Shown in pieces: positions 35,259 through 44,258 of a stretch of DNA of 64,000 nucleotides. The first letter of the stretch is position 1. The number at the start of each line of letters is the position of its first letter. The stretch spans positions 891,818-955,817 of the forward strand of contig NZ_LT717700.1 of assembly GCF_900157385.1 (NCBI RefSeq). Direction: 5' to 3'. The DNA is from Mycobacterium terramassiliense. GTDB taxonomy: Bacteria; Actinomycetota; Actinomycetes; Mycobacteriales; Mycobacteriaceae. The notes under the pieces are model-generated. The model did not search any database. It saw only the letters and a list, made by a program, of their open reading frames with translations, and was not told the DNA's origin. The position numbers and the translations under genes were made by a program.

Positions 35259-36563
35259 CTATGCGACTCCCGGGTTGCGCTGATCTCCGGGAAACCCATC
35301 GGCGACGACGGCCGCCAGCTCGGCGAGCGCCTCGCGGGTGCCCCGCCGCAACCGTTCCAGCTCGATCTCGGCGCCCTCTTCCAGGTGCGGGTCGAAGGGG
35401 ATCAGCCGCACGGCGCGGCAGCGGCGCGAGAAGTGATCGATCACCTTGTTCATGTCGACCTTGCCGGTGCGTGGCCGCACGGCGTTGATGACCGCGATCG
35501 AGTTGCGGACGAGGTCCTGATGGCCGTGGGCGTCCAGCCAGTCCAGGGTCGCCGAGGCGCTGCGCGCGCCGTCGATGGACCCCGAGGCGACCACGAGCAA
35601 CACGTCGGCCTTGTCCAGCACCGACGACATCACCGAGTGCAGCAGCCCGGGGCCGCAGTCGGTGAGCACCAGGCCGTAGAACCGCTCCAAAATGTCCAGC
35701 ACGCGCGCGTAGTCGTCGGCGCTGAAGGCCTCGGAGACGGCCGGGTCGGTTTCCGACGCCAGCACCTCCAGCCCGCTCGGGCCCTTCGAGGTGTAGCGGC
35801 GCACGTCGCTGTAGCGCTCGATGGTCCCGGCGTCGTGCAGCAGCTGACGTACCGTCGCCGCCGTCTCCAGCGGGATCTTCTGGCTCAGGGTGCCGCGGTC
35901 GGGGTTGGCGTCGACGGCCACCACCCGGTCGCCGCGGATGGAGGCGAACGTCGACCCCAGCGTCGCGGTGATCGTGGTCTTGCCGACGCCGCCCTTCAGC
36001 GACAGCAGCGCCACCCGGTAGCAACCCCGCAGCGGCCGATTGACCTGCGCCACCAGGTTGTTGTGCCGCTGGGCGCGCGGGCTCTCGCCCAGGTTGATCA
36101 GGTGACCGGACAGGTCGTAGACCAACCGGCGCCAGCCCTCCGAGGGCGGCGGCTTGACCGGCCGCAACAGCATGCCGGTCGACAGCTCCGGGTAGGGCGT
36201 GTGCGGCAGGTGCTCGGGCCGGTACGGGGGCGCCTGGGCCTCCGGGACTTCAGAGGCTGGCGCCTGAGATGGCCCGTTGTAGTACGCGCCGTAGGCGGTC
36301 GGGTCGACGCGCGGGATGCCCGTGACCGGTGTGGAATCCCAGGGCGGCATCCCGCCGCGGGCGGGCGCGGGCCCCGCCGCGGTGGACGGCGCCGTCTCCC
36401 GCCTCTCGGCCGGGGGGACCCGCCGCTCGGTGCGGAACCCGGCGAAGGCGCGGGTCGGCGCTTCGCCCGAGTCCGCCGGCGGTTCACTGGATTGCTGCGC
36501 CGGGGGCAACTCCGTGGTCTGCGGCTCGGGCGCCCCCACGCCCGTCGTTGGATGGTCGGACAC
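35259..36563 (-). CDS. MinD/ParA-like ATPase with Pro-rich N-terminus, Rv0530-like
   Basis: Protein of 434 residues. About 140 Pro/Ala/Glu-rich residues precede a ParA/MinD P-loop domain with deviant Walker A KGGVGKTT (residues 190-197), DANPDRGTLS (switch I region) and LVLTDCGPGL (Walker B). This layout resembles the ESX-linked EspI and other mycobacterial septum/secretion ATPases, but no ESX core gene is here. GTG 36563 has GGGGGAG upstream. It follows the ccs operon by 45 bases on the same strand only in reverse order, so it is transcribed first. Confidence 0.85.
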   Translation of the reverse strand: MSDHPTTGVGAPEPQTTELPPAQQSSEPPADSGEAPTRAFAGFRTERRVPPAERRETAPSTAAGPAPARGGMPPWDSTPVTGIPRVDPTAYGAYYNGPSQAPASEVPEAQAPPYRPEHLPHTPYPELSTGMLLRPVKPPPSEGWRRLVYDLSGHLINLGESPRAQRHNNLVAQVNRPLRGCYRVALLSLKGGVGKTTITATLGSTFASIRGDRVVAVDANPDRGTLSQKIPLETAATVRQLLHDAGTIERYSDVRRYTSKGPSGLEVLASETDPAVSEAFSADDYARVLDILERFYGLVLTDCGPGLLHSVMSSVLDKADVLLVVASGSIDGARSASATLDWLDAHGHQDLVRNSIAVINAVRPRTGKVDMNKVIDHFSRRCRAVRLIPFDPHLEEGAEIELERLRRGTREALAELAAVVADGFPGDQRNPGVA

Positions 36564-36608
36564 CCTGCACTCCCCCTTGTTGCGATTACTGAGGTCGGTG
36601 GCTCACTG

Positions 36609-37580
36609 TCACCCCACGCCCGCATACGAATGCAGGCCCACGGTCACCAGGTTAACGAAGAACAAGTTGAAGACCATGGCGACGAACCCCACGACGTTGA
36701 TCCACGCCGCCTTGCGGTCCCGCCATCCCGCCGTCGACCTGGCATGCAGATAGGCGGCGTACAACACCCACGCGATGAAGGAGACCGTCTCCTTGGGATC
36801 CCAGCCCCAGTACCTGCCCCAGGCTTCCTCGGCCCAGATGGCGCCGAAGATGACCCCGAAACCGAAGACCGGGAACGCGAAGATCGTGGTGCGGTAGGCG
36901 ACGCGGTCCAGGGTCTGGGCGTCGGGCAGGCGCTGCACCATCCGCGCCAGCGCGCCATCGGCCTGCGGGTCGCCGAGCCGCGACGTGCGCAGCAGGAACA
37001 GGATGCTGGAGATGCCGGCGACCATGAACACGCCGGAACCCAGGCTGACCACCGACACGTGGATGGGCAGCCAGTAGGACTGCAACGCGGGCATCACCGG
37101 CGCGGCGTTGGTGTAGAGCCAGCGTCCGGAAACCGTGAGCAGGATCAGCACCGGCACCAGCAGGAACACCCACAGCGGGCGGTACTGCGGGCGGCGCAAC
37201 ACGATCGCGCCGGCGATCAGGCCGCAGCAGCAGGTCAGGTTGATGAACTCGTACATGTTGCCCCACGGCACCCGCAGGGTCGCCAGGCCGCGCAGCACGA
37301 TGCAGACCAGCAGTAGACCGATGCCGAGGTAGACCACCGCCAGCCCGGCCCGCCCGACGCGCTCGTCGAACGGGCGCGCCTCGGTGTCCTCCACGATGCC
37401 GGGCACGGCGCTGTCGGCGGCCACCGAGCCGGCCAGCACGCGCCGGTCCACGCGGCGGCTGCCGGCGTAGGCCAGCTCGAAAGCCAGCAGCATCATGGCG
37501 ACCACCAGCGCCACCACCGCCGAGGTGAACGCCCAGTCGGAGTAACGCGCCAGCGCGATGTTGACGTGCAGGGTGTTCAT
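36609..37580 (-). CDS. ccsA: System II cytochrome c biogenesis protein CcsA (CcsB/ResC)
   Basis: Haem-handling membrane protein of 323 residues with about eight helices. The tryptophan-rich haem-binding WWD motif is WGRYWGWDPKETVSFIAW near residue 255, and conserved histidines lie in PIHVSVVSLG and YLHARSTAGW. With ResB it exports haem and ligates it to apocytochrome c CXXCH motifs. ATG 37580 overlaps the resB stop by four bases. Last gene of the hemL-ccs train. Confidence 0.93.
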   Translation of the reverse strand: MNTLHVNIALARYSDWAFTSAVVALVVAMMLLAFELAYAGSRRVDRRVLAGSVAADSAVPGIVEDTEARPFDERVGRAGLAVVYLGIGLLLVCIVLRGLATLRVPWGNMYEFINLTCCCGLIAGAIVLRRPQYRPLWVFLLVPVLILLTVSGRWLYTNAAPVMPALQSYWLPIHVSVVSLGSGVFMVAGISSILFLLRTSRLGDPQADGALARMVQRLPDAQTLDRVAYRTTIFAFPVFGFGVIFGAIWAEEAWGRYWGWDPKETVSFIAWVLYAAYLHARSTAGWRDRKAAWINVVGFVAMVFNLFFVNLVTVGLHSYAGVG

Positions 37581-39208
37581 GTGACGTCCACCTGAGAGCT
37601 CCTTCTGGACGCGGCGGTGTCGGGCTCGCCCAGCCCGCCCAGCACCTGCCCGGTCAACCGCTCGAACTCGTCGCCCCACCCGGAGTTGTCGGTGCGCGCC
37701 AGCCCGCCCAGTTCGACGTTCACCGTACCGGCCCCCGGAGTGAGCCTGACCCACACCCGGCGGCGGCGCAGCAGCAGCGACACCAGCAGCCCCGCCATCA
37801 TCGTGGCGGCGAAGACCAGCACCCAGGTCTGGCCCGGGTCGTGGGAGACCTGCAGGTTGACGAACGGCACGGCCCCGTCGAAGCGCACGACCGTGCCGGC
37901 GGCCGGGCCCTGGTCGAGCCGGATCTCCTGGCCGGCGCGCAGGTTGACCCGCTTCTCCTTGGTCAGCCGGCCCTGTTCGATCAGCCGGGGATCCAGCGAG
38001 AACAACGACTGGGGCCGCCCGGTGTCCAGGCCGGTGTCGCCGCGGTAGATGTCGACGGCCACCGCGGGGGCGTTCAGCGCCGGGAAGCGCGACGACAGCA
38101 GCGTCCCGTCGAGTTGCTCGGTGGGCGCCAGCAGGCCCTGGATCGCGATCTCGTGCTGGCGGCGTTCGGCCGCGTTCGGATAGCTGCCGGCGGGCGGGTC
38201 GATGCGCGCCACACCGGAGCTGAGCAGGGTCTGCGGGTTGTCGGGCCGCCATTGCACGGTCGACGTGCGCGTCCGGCCGTCGGGGAAGGTCACGGTGAAG
38301 GTGGGCGCGTAGCCGTGGCCCTGCAGGTACACCCGGTCGCCGCCCACCCGCAGCGGGTGGTTGACCTCCAGCAGGTAGTGCCGCCAGCTGTTGGCCGCCA
38401 GGTCGCGGCCGCTCTGGTAGTCGATGTCGGCGGCGAACGAGGTGGCCTGTCCCGACGGCAGGTAGTGCGCCTGAAAGTCGTTGACCCGGATGCAGATCGG
38501 GTGCAGCGACGTGCCGTCGACGGTGTTGCCGGCGCGGAAGGAGTCGAACGCCGCCGGCGAGGCCGAGCAGAAGCCGGGGCCGCCGTCGGCGATGACGATG
38601 ACGTTGCCCTCGTAGCCGAAGAGCTTGCCGACGGCCACGGCGACCAGCAGGCCCAGCAACGAGAAGTGGAAGACGATGTTGCCGAACTCGCGCAGGTAGC
38701 CCTTTTCCGCCGAGACCTCGACGACCTCGCCGTCATGCCGGATGGCCGTGCGCCAGCCGCGCAATCGTCCGACGATCGTGTTGGCCAGGGCGTTGAGGTC
38801 CGCGGGGTCGCCGGCGACCTGGGCGCCGGCGTGCTTGGGCAGCCGGGCCAGGTTGCGCGGGGCCGGCACCGGGGTGGCGCGCAGGCTGCGGGCGTGCTCG
38901 ATCATGCGCGGGGTCAGGCAGCCGACCAGCGAGACGAACAGCAGCACGTAGATGGCGGTGAACCAGAAGCTGGAGAACACGTCGAAGGCCTGCACCCGGT
39001 TCAGCCAGGGTCCGATCACGCGATGGGTGGCCAGGTACTCGTCGACCTTGCCGGCGTTGAGGCTGCGCTGCGGCAGCAGCGCGCCGGGGATCGCGCCCAG
39101 CGCGAGCAGGAACAGCAGCACCAGCGCGGTACCCATCGAGGTCAGCGCCCGCCAGGTGTTGCGGGCCCGCGCGCCCAGTGCCGCGAGCAGCTCTACGGGT
39201 GCGCTCAA
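37577..39208 (-). CDS. resB: Cytochrome c biogenesis protein ResB (Ccs1)
   Basis: Membrane protein of 543 residues, partner of CcsA. There are three helices in the N-terminal third (LTSMGTALVLLFLLALGAIPG first), then YLREFGNIVFHFSLLGLLVAVAVG, a large extracytoplasmic domain, and a last helix near residue 480. The histidines expected for haem transfer include VFHFSLL. The start is TTG 39208, overlapping the ccdA stop as TTGA; an in-frame internal Met at MGTALVL would lose only the N-terminal 24 residues. Confidence 0.92.
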   Translation of the reverse strand: MSAPVELLAALGARARNTWRALTSMGTALVLLFLLALGAIPGALLPQRSLNAGKVDEYLATHRVIGPWLNRVQAFDVFSSFWFTAIYVLLFVSLVGCLTPRMIEHARSLRATPVPAPRNLARLPKHAGAQVAGDPADLNALANTIVGRLRGWRTAIRHDGEVVEVSAEKGYLREFGNIVFHFSLLGLLVAVAVGKLFGYEGNVIVIADGGPGFCSASPAAFDSFRAGNTVDGTSLHPICIRVNDFQAHYLPSGQATSFAADIDYQSGRDLAANSWRHYLLEVNHPLRVGGDRVYLQGHGYAPTFTVTFPDGRTRTSTVQWRPDNPQTLLSSGVARIDPPAGSYPNAAERRQHEIAIQGLLAPTEQLDGTLLSSRFPALNAPAVAVDIYRGDTGLDTGRPQSLFSLDPRLIEQGRLTKEKRVNLRAGQEIRLDQGPAAGTVVRFDGAVPFVNLQVSHDPGQTWVLVFAATMMAGLLVSLLLRRRRVWVRLTPGAGTVNVELGGLARTDNSGWGDEFERLTGQVLGGLGEPDTAASRRSSQVDVT

Positions 39209-39996
39209 ATCGGGAGCCTCACGTCGGACACGAACGCGTCGCGCAGCCAGGAGATGAAGTCGTTCCACACCCCGGTCACCAGCAGGGCGCCGACGGCGAT
39301 CAGCAGCGCGCCGCCGAAGATCTGGATGGCCCGGGTGTGCCGCCGCAGCCAGCCCAGCGCCCCCACCGCCCCCGCCGAGCCGAACGCCAGCAGCACGAAC
39401 GGGATGCCCAGCCCCAGGCAGTAGGCGATCACCAGCGCGACGCCGCGCGCGACGTTCGCGCCGTCGGTGGCCGAGGCCACGGTGATCACCCCGGTCAGCG
39501 TCGGCCCCAGGCACGGCGTCCAGCCGAGCGCGAACACCGCGCCGAGCACGGGCGCCCCCGCGACCGTCGTCAGCTGCCGCGGGCTGAACCGGGCCTGGCG
39601 CTGCAGGGCCGGGATCAGGCCCACGAACACCAGCCCCATCACGATGGTCAGCACGCCTCCGGCCCGTTGCAGCGCCAACTGGTTGGTGATCAGGGTGGTG
39701 GTCATGCCGAGGACGGCGACGGTGCCGAGCACGAACACCGTGGTGAACCCGGCGACGAAGAGCGCCGCCGACCCGGCGACCCGCCACCGGGCGGAACTCG
39801 CGGGGCGCCAAAAGGCGTGGTGCGCACCGGGCGGCGGCTCTTCGTCCACCCCGACGACCGCGGCCAGATAGGACAGGTAACCCGGCACCAGCGGCACCAC
39901 GCACGGCGAGGCGAACGACACCAGCCCCGCCAGCAGGCACGCCCCCAGCGCCAACAGCAGCGGCCCCGCGGCGGCGACCTCGGTGAAGCCGCTCAC
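39205..39996 (-). CDS. ccdA: Thiol-disulfide transmembrane transporter CcdA
   Basis: Six-helix DsbD-gamma family protein of 263 residues that moves reducing power from cytoplasmic thioredoxin to the outside for apocytochrome c cysteine reduction. The two redox cysteines are in VSFASPCVVPLVPGYLSYL (first helix) and LGWTPCLGPTLTGV (fourth helix). GTG 39996 overlaps the ccsX stop by four bases. Works with the adjacent thioredoxin-like lipoprotein. Confidence 0.93.
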   Translation of the reverse strand: MSGFTEVAAAGPLLLALGACLLAGLVSFASPCVVPLVPGYLSYLAAVVGVDEEPPPGAHHAFWRPASSARWRVAGSAALFVAGFTTVFVLGTVAVLGMTTTLITNQLALQRAGGVLTIVMGLVFVGLIPALQRQARFSPRQLTTVAGAPVLGAVFALGWTPCLGPTLTGVITVASATDGANVARGVALVIAYCLGLGIPFVLLAFGSAGAVGALGWLRRHTRAIQIFGGALLIAVGALLVTGVWNDFISWLRDAFVSDVRLPI

Positions 39997-40577
39997 TCTC
40001 GCGCCACCCGCTCGACGACGGGCCGCAGGTCGGCGGCGAGCAGCTCGCGCAGGAACACCGCAGCGACCCGGTGCTGACGGTCCAGCACCAGCGTGGACGG
40101 GATCACGGTGGTGGGGTACTTGCCGCCGAACGCGATCAGGGTGCGCATCGCCGGGTCGTAGAGGGACGGGTAGCTCACGTGGTGATCGTCGACGAAGTCG
40201 AGCGCGGCCTGGCGATTGTTGTCCCGGACGTCGATGCCCAAAAACGACACCCCGCTCGCCCGGGTGGCGTCATACACCTGCTGCAGCTGGCTGACCTCGG
40301 CGCGGCAGGGCCCGCACCACTGCCCCCAGACGTTGATGACGACGACCTGCCCGGCGAAGTCGTCGAGCGATCGCGTGTGCGCCGGATCGGCCAGGTCGGG
40401 ACCCGACAGCGGCCCCGGGCGCCCGCGGCTGGCGGGCGGGTCGTAATAGATGTCGGTTTTGCCGCCGGGCGAGACGAACTCGAAGGTGCCGCCCTGGGCC
40501 ACGGCGTCGCGGCCGGAGCAGCCGGCAAGGAGGGTCGTCACCACGACCCCGGCCACCGCCAGCCGCCACATCGTCAT
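39993..40577 (-). CDS. ccsX: Thioredoxin-like lipoprotein CcsX (ResA type)
   Basis: Exported thiol oxidoreductase of 194 residues. The lipobox LLAGC puts the lipid on Cys20. The thioredoxin fold carries the active site WCGPC (residues 87-91) and the cis-Pro in TTVIPSTLVLD. It reduces apocytochrome c before haem attachment, taking electrons from CcdA. ATG 40577 overlaps the previous stop by four bases. Confidence 0.92.
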   Translation of the reverse strand: MTMWRLAVAGVVVTTLLAGCSGRDAVAQGGTFEFVSPGGKTDIYYDPPASRGRPGPLSGPDLADPAHTRSLDDFAGQVVVINVWGQWCGPCRAEVSQLQQVYDATRASGVSFLGIDVRDNNRQAALDFVDDHHVSYPSLYDPAMRTLIAFGGKYPTTVIPSTLVLDRQHRVAAVFLRELLAADLRPVVERVARE

Positions 40578-41179
40578 GGCGCGGGTTGGAAGTACTCGAT
40601 GTCGACCAGCCGGTCGCCGTCATAGATCAAGGTGGTGATCGAGCACAACCCGCATTCGCGCCGCCGCGGGTCGTGCCAGAGCCGCTTGCCGCTCAGGTGC
40701 AGCCGCAGCGTCCACACCGGCAGTTGGTGGCTGACGCACACCGCCTCCTGGCCGGCGGCGCGGGCGCGGGCCTTGTCGACGGCGGTCGTCATCCGGCTCG
40801 CGATGTCGGCGTAGGGCTCGCCCCACGTGGGGGTGAACGGGTTGCGCAGCTGCCACCAGAACCGCGGGTCGCGCCACGCGCCGTCGCCGGGGCCGACGCG
40901 GCGGCCCTCGAAGAAGTTGGCCGATTCGATCAGGTCGGGGTCGGTGTCGACGGCCAGGTCGTGCTTGGCGGCGATGGGCGCGGCCGTCTCCTGGGCGCGC
41001 TGCAGCGGGGAGGCGACGACGGCGACGATGTCGCGGCCCGCGAGCGCCTCGGCGACCGCGTCCGCCTGGGCCCTGCCCTTGTCGGACAGGCGAAATCCGG
41101 GCAACCGCCCGTACAGGACGCCGCTGGGGTTGTGCACCTCGCCGTGGCGCACCACGTGGACCCTGGTTTCCTCGGCCAT
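40574..41179 (-). CDS. Histidine-phosphatase superfamily protein, Rv0525-like
   Basis: Phosphoglycerate-mutase-like phosphatase of 201 residues. The phosphohistidine motif is VVRHGEVHNP (His12), then SPLQRAQETA and a later CVSHQLPVWTL with the second His. Broad substrate possibilities; its place between hemL and ccsX is conserved in mycobacteria but its link to haem is unproven. ATG 41179 overlaps the hemL stop by one base. Confidence 0.87.
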   Translation of the reverse strand: MAEETRVHVVRHGEVHNPSGVLYGRLPGFRLSDKGRAQADAVAEALAGRDIVAVVASPLQRAQETAAPIAAKHDLAVDTDPDLIESANFFEGRRVGPGDGAWRDPRFWWQLRNPFTPTWGEPYADIASRMTTAVDKARARAAGQEAVCVSHQLPVWTLRLHLSGKRLWHDPRRRECGLCSITTLIYDGDRLVDIEYFQPAP

Positions 41180-42528
41180 CAGGGCTTGTCTTCCCGGGCG
41201 GCGGCGGCGCGGCGGGCCGCATCGGGCAGCGCCCCGGCGATCCGGTCGAACGCGGTGTCGTCCAGGGCGGTCGAGACGAACCACGCCTCGAAGGCGCTGC
41301 ACGGCGGGTACACGCCCGCGTCCAGCAGGGCGTGAAAGAACGGCGGGTAGCGCCACGTCTGGCTCGCGCGCGCCGAGGCGAAGTCGGTCACCGGCGTTTC
41401 GGCGAAGAACACGCTGAGCATGTTGCCGCCGCGTGGGATCCGGTGTGGCACACCGGCTTTCGTCAACGCCTCGGACAGCAGCCCGGCCAGGCGGTCGGCG
41501 TTGGCGTCCAGCGCCGCGTAGGCCGCATCGTCGGCGGCGCGCAGCGTGGCCAGCCCGGCGGCCATCGCCACCGGGTTGCCCGACAGCGTGCCGGCCTGAT
41601 ACACCGGCCCCAGCGGCGCCAGCCGCTCCATCACCTCGGCCCGCCCGCCGAACGCGGCGGCCGGCAGCCCACCGCTCATCACCTTGCCGAAGGTGAACAG
41701 GTCGGCGGCGACGGGATCGATCCCGTACCAACCACTCCGGCTGACGCGGAAGCCCGTCATCACCTCGTCGACGATCAGCAGCGCACCGTGCTCGGCGGTG
41801 ATCGCGCGCAGCGCGGCGTTGTAGCCCGGCGCGGGCGGGACGACGCCCATGTTGCCGGGGCTGGCTTCGGTGATCACCGCGGCGATCTGGTCGCCGAAGT
41901 TCGCGAACGTCTGGCGCACGGCCTCGATGTCGTTGTAGGGCAACACGATCGTGTCCGCGGCGGCCGCACCGGTGACGCCCGGCGAGGACGGCAGGCCCAG
42001 GGTCGCCACGCCGGAGCCCGCATCGGCGAGCAACGCGTCGACGTGGCCGTGGTAGCAGCCGGAGAACTTGACGATCTTGGCCCGGCCGGTGAACCCGCGG
42101 GCCAGCCGGACGGCGCTCATGGTGGCCTCGGTGCCGGAGTTCACCAGCCGGATCCGATCGACCGGGCCCACCCGCGCGATGATCTCGGCGGCGAGCTCGC
42201 TCTCCGCCGGCGTCGGCGCCCCGAACGACAGACCGGACGCGGCGGCCGTGGCGACGGCGTCGACGACGGCCGGGTGGGCGTGGCCCAGGATCATCGGCCC
42301 CCAGGAGCAGACCAGGTCGACGTAGCGGTTGCCGTCGGCGTCGGTGAGCCAGCACCCGCGCGCCTCGGTGATGAACCGCGGCGTGCCCCCCACCGCCGTG
42401 AACGCGCGCACCGGGGAGTTCACCCCGCCCGGAATCACCGCGCAGGCGTCCTCGAACAACTTCGCCGACGCCGCGGTGACCCCGGTCGCGGCCGGGGCGG
42501 GCGCGGTCGCCTGGTCACTGCTACCCAT
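41179..42528 (-). CDS. hemL: Glutamate-1-semialdehyde 2,1-aminomutase
   Basis: PLP enzyme of 449 residues that converts glutamate-1-semialdehyde to 5-aminolaevulinate, the step after HemA. Class III aminotransferase landmarks are [41 protein letters not shown], and the Schiff-base lysine K282 in [11 protein letters not shown]. First gene of a six-gene run in which each start overlaps the previous stop by one or four bases, joining ALA supply to cytochrome c assembly. Note that the first step, hemA, is far away at 58397. Confidence 0.95.
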   Translation of the reverse strand: MGSSDQATAPAPAATGVTAASAKLFEDACAVIPGGVNSPVRAFTAVGGTPRFITEARGCWLTDADGNRYVDLVCSWGPMILGHAHPAVVDAVATAAASGLSFGAPTPAESELAAEIIARVGPVDRIRLVNSGTEATMSAVRLARGFTGRAKIVKFSGCYHGHVDALLADAGSGVATLGLPSSPGVTGAAAADTIVLPYNDIEAVRQTFANFGDQIAAVITEASPGNMGVVPPAPGYNAALRAITAEHGALLIVDEVMTGFRVSRSGWYGIDPVAADLFTFGKVMSGGLPAAAFGGRAEVMERLAPLGPVYQAGTLSGNPVAMAAGLATLRAADDAAYAALDANADRLAGLLSEALTKAGVPHRIPRGGNMLSVFFAETPVTDFASARASQTWRYPPFFHALLDAGVYPPCSAFEAWFVSTALDDTAFDRIAGALPDAARRAAAAREDKP

Positions 42529-42588
42529 GCCGACCAGTGTCCCAGCCTCCGCGAATCGTTCAACTACAGGGTGTAGCAGATGTGGGTG

Positions 42589-42930
42589 TCAGGCGTCCTG
42601 CTGGTCGGCTTGCTGGGCGGCCCGCAGGTCACGCCGCGCCGCATCGCGCTCCCTTTCGGCCGCGCGGCGGTGGGCGGCGACGTCCCCGCGGCCCTCCGCG
42701 ACCGCGAGCTCGTGAATTTCGGCGGCCCGTTCGTGGGCGGCGCCGGCCGCGTAGTGCCGGTACACCGCGCGTTGATGTGCGGCCTGGTCCCGTTCGCGGG
42801 CGCGGACGGCGTGCTCGGCGGCCCGCTTGACGTCTTGCTCCGTAACGGCCTGCCGGGCGGTGAGTTCCGCGCCCCGGCGCAACAGCTCCTGCGCCCGCTG
42901 GGCGGCCTCCTCACCCGGTGAAACGGACAT
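42589..42930 (-). CDS. Alanine/arginine-rich helical protein, unknown
   Basis: Protein of 113 residues, almost wholly charged and helical, with heptad-like patterns (AAQRAQELLRRGAELTARQAV, then several RAAEH / RAAER units), suggesting a coiled coil. No domain recognised and no signal or membrane segment. ATG 42930 is six bases after TAGTGT (complement of 42937-42942). It is divergent from the next gene. Strong codon bias (GC-rich third positions) supports coding; function unknown. Confidence 0.65.
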   Translation of the reverse strand: MSVSPGEEAAQRAQELLRRGAELTARQAVTEQDVKRAAEHAVRARERDQAAHQRAVYRHYAAGAAHERAAEIHELAVAEGRGDVAAHRRAAERERDAARRDLRAAQQADQQDA

Positions 42931-42936
42931 GAAGTG

Positions 42937-42946
42937 ACACTACGCT
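42937..42946. promoter_or_regulatory. Overlapping divergent -10 boxes
   Basis: Leftward TAGTGT (42942-42937) stands six bases before ATG 42930. Rightward TACGCT (42941-42946) stands seven bases before GTG 42954. The two share base pairs 42941-42942, and no ribosome binding sites are present. Confidence 0.55.
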
Positions 42947-42953
42947 TGCGCGG

Positions 42954-43829
42954 GTGACACGTCCGACGGCCGTCGACGCCGCCTCGGCGAGGGTCGCCGC
43001 GGTCCGCGACGACCCACCCGGCCGGCTGGCGCTGATGCGAAAGCTCTACGAAGTCCCCGCCGACGCCGACCGCGGCCATCTGCCGTATCGGCAGGCGGCT
43101 GCGGCCTTCATGCGATGGCAGCTGCGACGCGGGCTGCTCAACCCGGTCGACGGGCCGGCCCCGGGCAGCCCCTGGTGGCGCGCGGTGAACGAGCGCCTGC
43201 TTCGGGACGGGTGGGAAGCCCGCGCCCTGGCCTTCGGCCATGCCGGCGCCCCCAGCGCTCGCGGGGTCGCCGCGTCGCTCGAGTTCATCCGGCAGCCGTC
43301 CGCCCCGCGGTGGTATCGCGCGCACAACATCAGCGTCGTCAGCGCCTACCTCGACCACCACCACCTCGCGTCCGGCGAGTCCCGCGTCGAACGCTTCTTC
43401 ATCAACCTGGTGCTGATGCGCGTTCTCTACGCCCACGCACTGGTCGCAGCGCCCCGGCTCGCGCTCGGCTGGCTGAGCTTCGCCGGTCGGCCGCTCGGCG
43501 ACCCGCGCCTGGGCATGACCGGCATATTCCTATCGCTCTCCCGGGTCCTCCCCGACCGCTATCCGCTCGGAGACGACCTCACGCCGTACCTACGGGCCGA
43601 ACACGGAATGGCGCACCTGCTCGATGTGGGGGTCATCTCGCCGCGACTCGAACTGCTCTACGACTGGTCCGCTCGCGACCTCGCGATACCGGGTCTGCGA
43701 GCGCTCCTGGACGACCAAACCCCTTGCTACGCATGGCCGGCGCAGGACCGGCAGCCGTGGCGTCCGCCCCCGTCCCGGGCGGCGCGGCTGGCGCGCAGGG
43801 TGATGCCCGCAACGCGCCCTACGCCTTGA
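42954..43829 (+). CDS. Conserved hypothetical protein, mycobacterial
   Basis: Soluble-looking protein of 291 residues from GTG 42954. Distinctive stretches are AFMRWQLRRGLLNP, SPWWRAVNERLLRDGWEA, WYRAHNISVVSAYLDHHHLA (a His-rich segment near residue 130) and FFINLVLMRVLYAHALVAAPRL. No motif that would assign an activity. Probably leaderless. It is followed by a Ddn-like gene after 24 bases. Not recognised in H37Rv at this position. Confidence 0.72.
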   Translation: MTRPTAVDAASARVAAVRDDPPGRLALMRKLYEVPADADRGHLPYRQAAAAFMRWQLRRGLLNPVDGPAPGSPWWRAVNERLLRDGWEARALAFGHAGAPSARGVAASLEFIRQPSAPRWYRAHNISVVSAYLDHHHLASGESRVERFFINLVLMRVLYAHALVAAPRLALGWLSFAGRPLGDPRLGMTGIFLSLSRVLPDRYPLGDDLTPYLRAEHGMAHLLDVGVISPRLELLYDWSARDLAIPGLRALLDDQTPCYAWPAQDRQPWRPPPSRAARLARRVMPATRPTP

Positions 43830-43853
43830 TGTCGGGCCGGGTGGGCGAGTTGG

Positions 43854-44258
43854 ATGGAAGGCATGGAACTTCCGCAGGGGCTCGCACGGTTCAATCGGCA
43901 CGTCACCAATCCCGTCCAGCGGCTGTGGGCGGGCTGGGCACCGACGTTCTGCATCCTCGAACACGTGGGACGGCGCTCCGGAAAGCCGTACCGCACACCG
44001 GTAACCGTGTTCAGCGCCGAGGTCGACGGCAAACCCGGGGTGGCGATCCTGCTGACCTACGGCCCGGACCGCGACTGGCTGAAGAACCTCACCGCGGCCG
44101 GGGGCGGGCGGATGCGCCGCTACGGCAAGACCTTCGGCGTCGCCGACCCGCGGGTGGTCAGCAAGGCCGACGCGGCGGCCCACGTCGCACGCCGATGGCG
44201 GCCAATCTTCGCGAGGCTGCCCTTCGAGCAGGCCGTGTTGCTCAGCAAGACCGACTGA
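43854..44258 (+). CDS. Deazaflavin-dependent reductase family protein, Rv0523c-like
   Basis: Protein of 134 residues with the F420-type split-barrel pattern. FCILEHVGRRSGKPYRTPVTV (about residues 26-46) carries the family G-R-x-S-G-x-x-R-x-T-P signature, followed by VAILLTYGPDRDWLKNLTAAG. Distantly related to the protein at 18772-19227. ATG 43854 or 43863 could be the start. Its last 17 bases overlap the end of the convergent gabP gene. Confidence 0.83.
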   Translation: MEGMELPQGLARFNRHVTNPVQRLWAGWAPTFCILEHVGRRSGKPYRTPVTVFSAEVDGKPGVAILLTYGPDRDWLKNLTAAGGGRMRRYGKTFGVADPRVVSKADAAAHVARRWRPIFARLPFEQAVLLSKTD

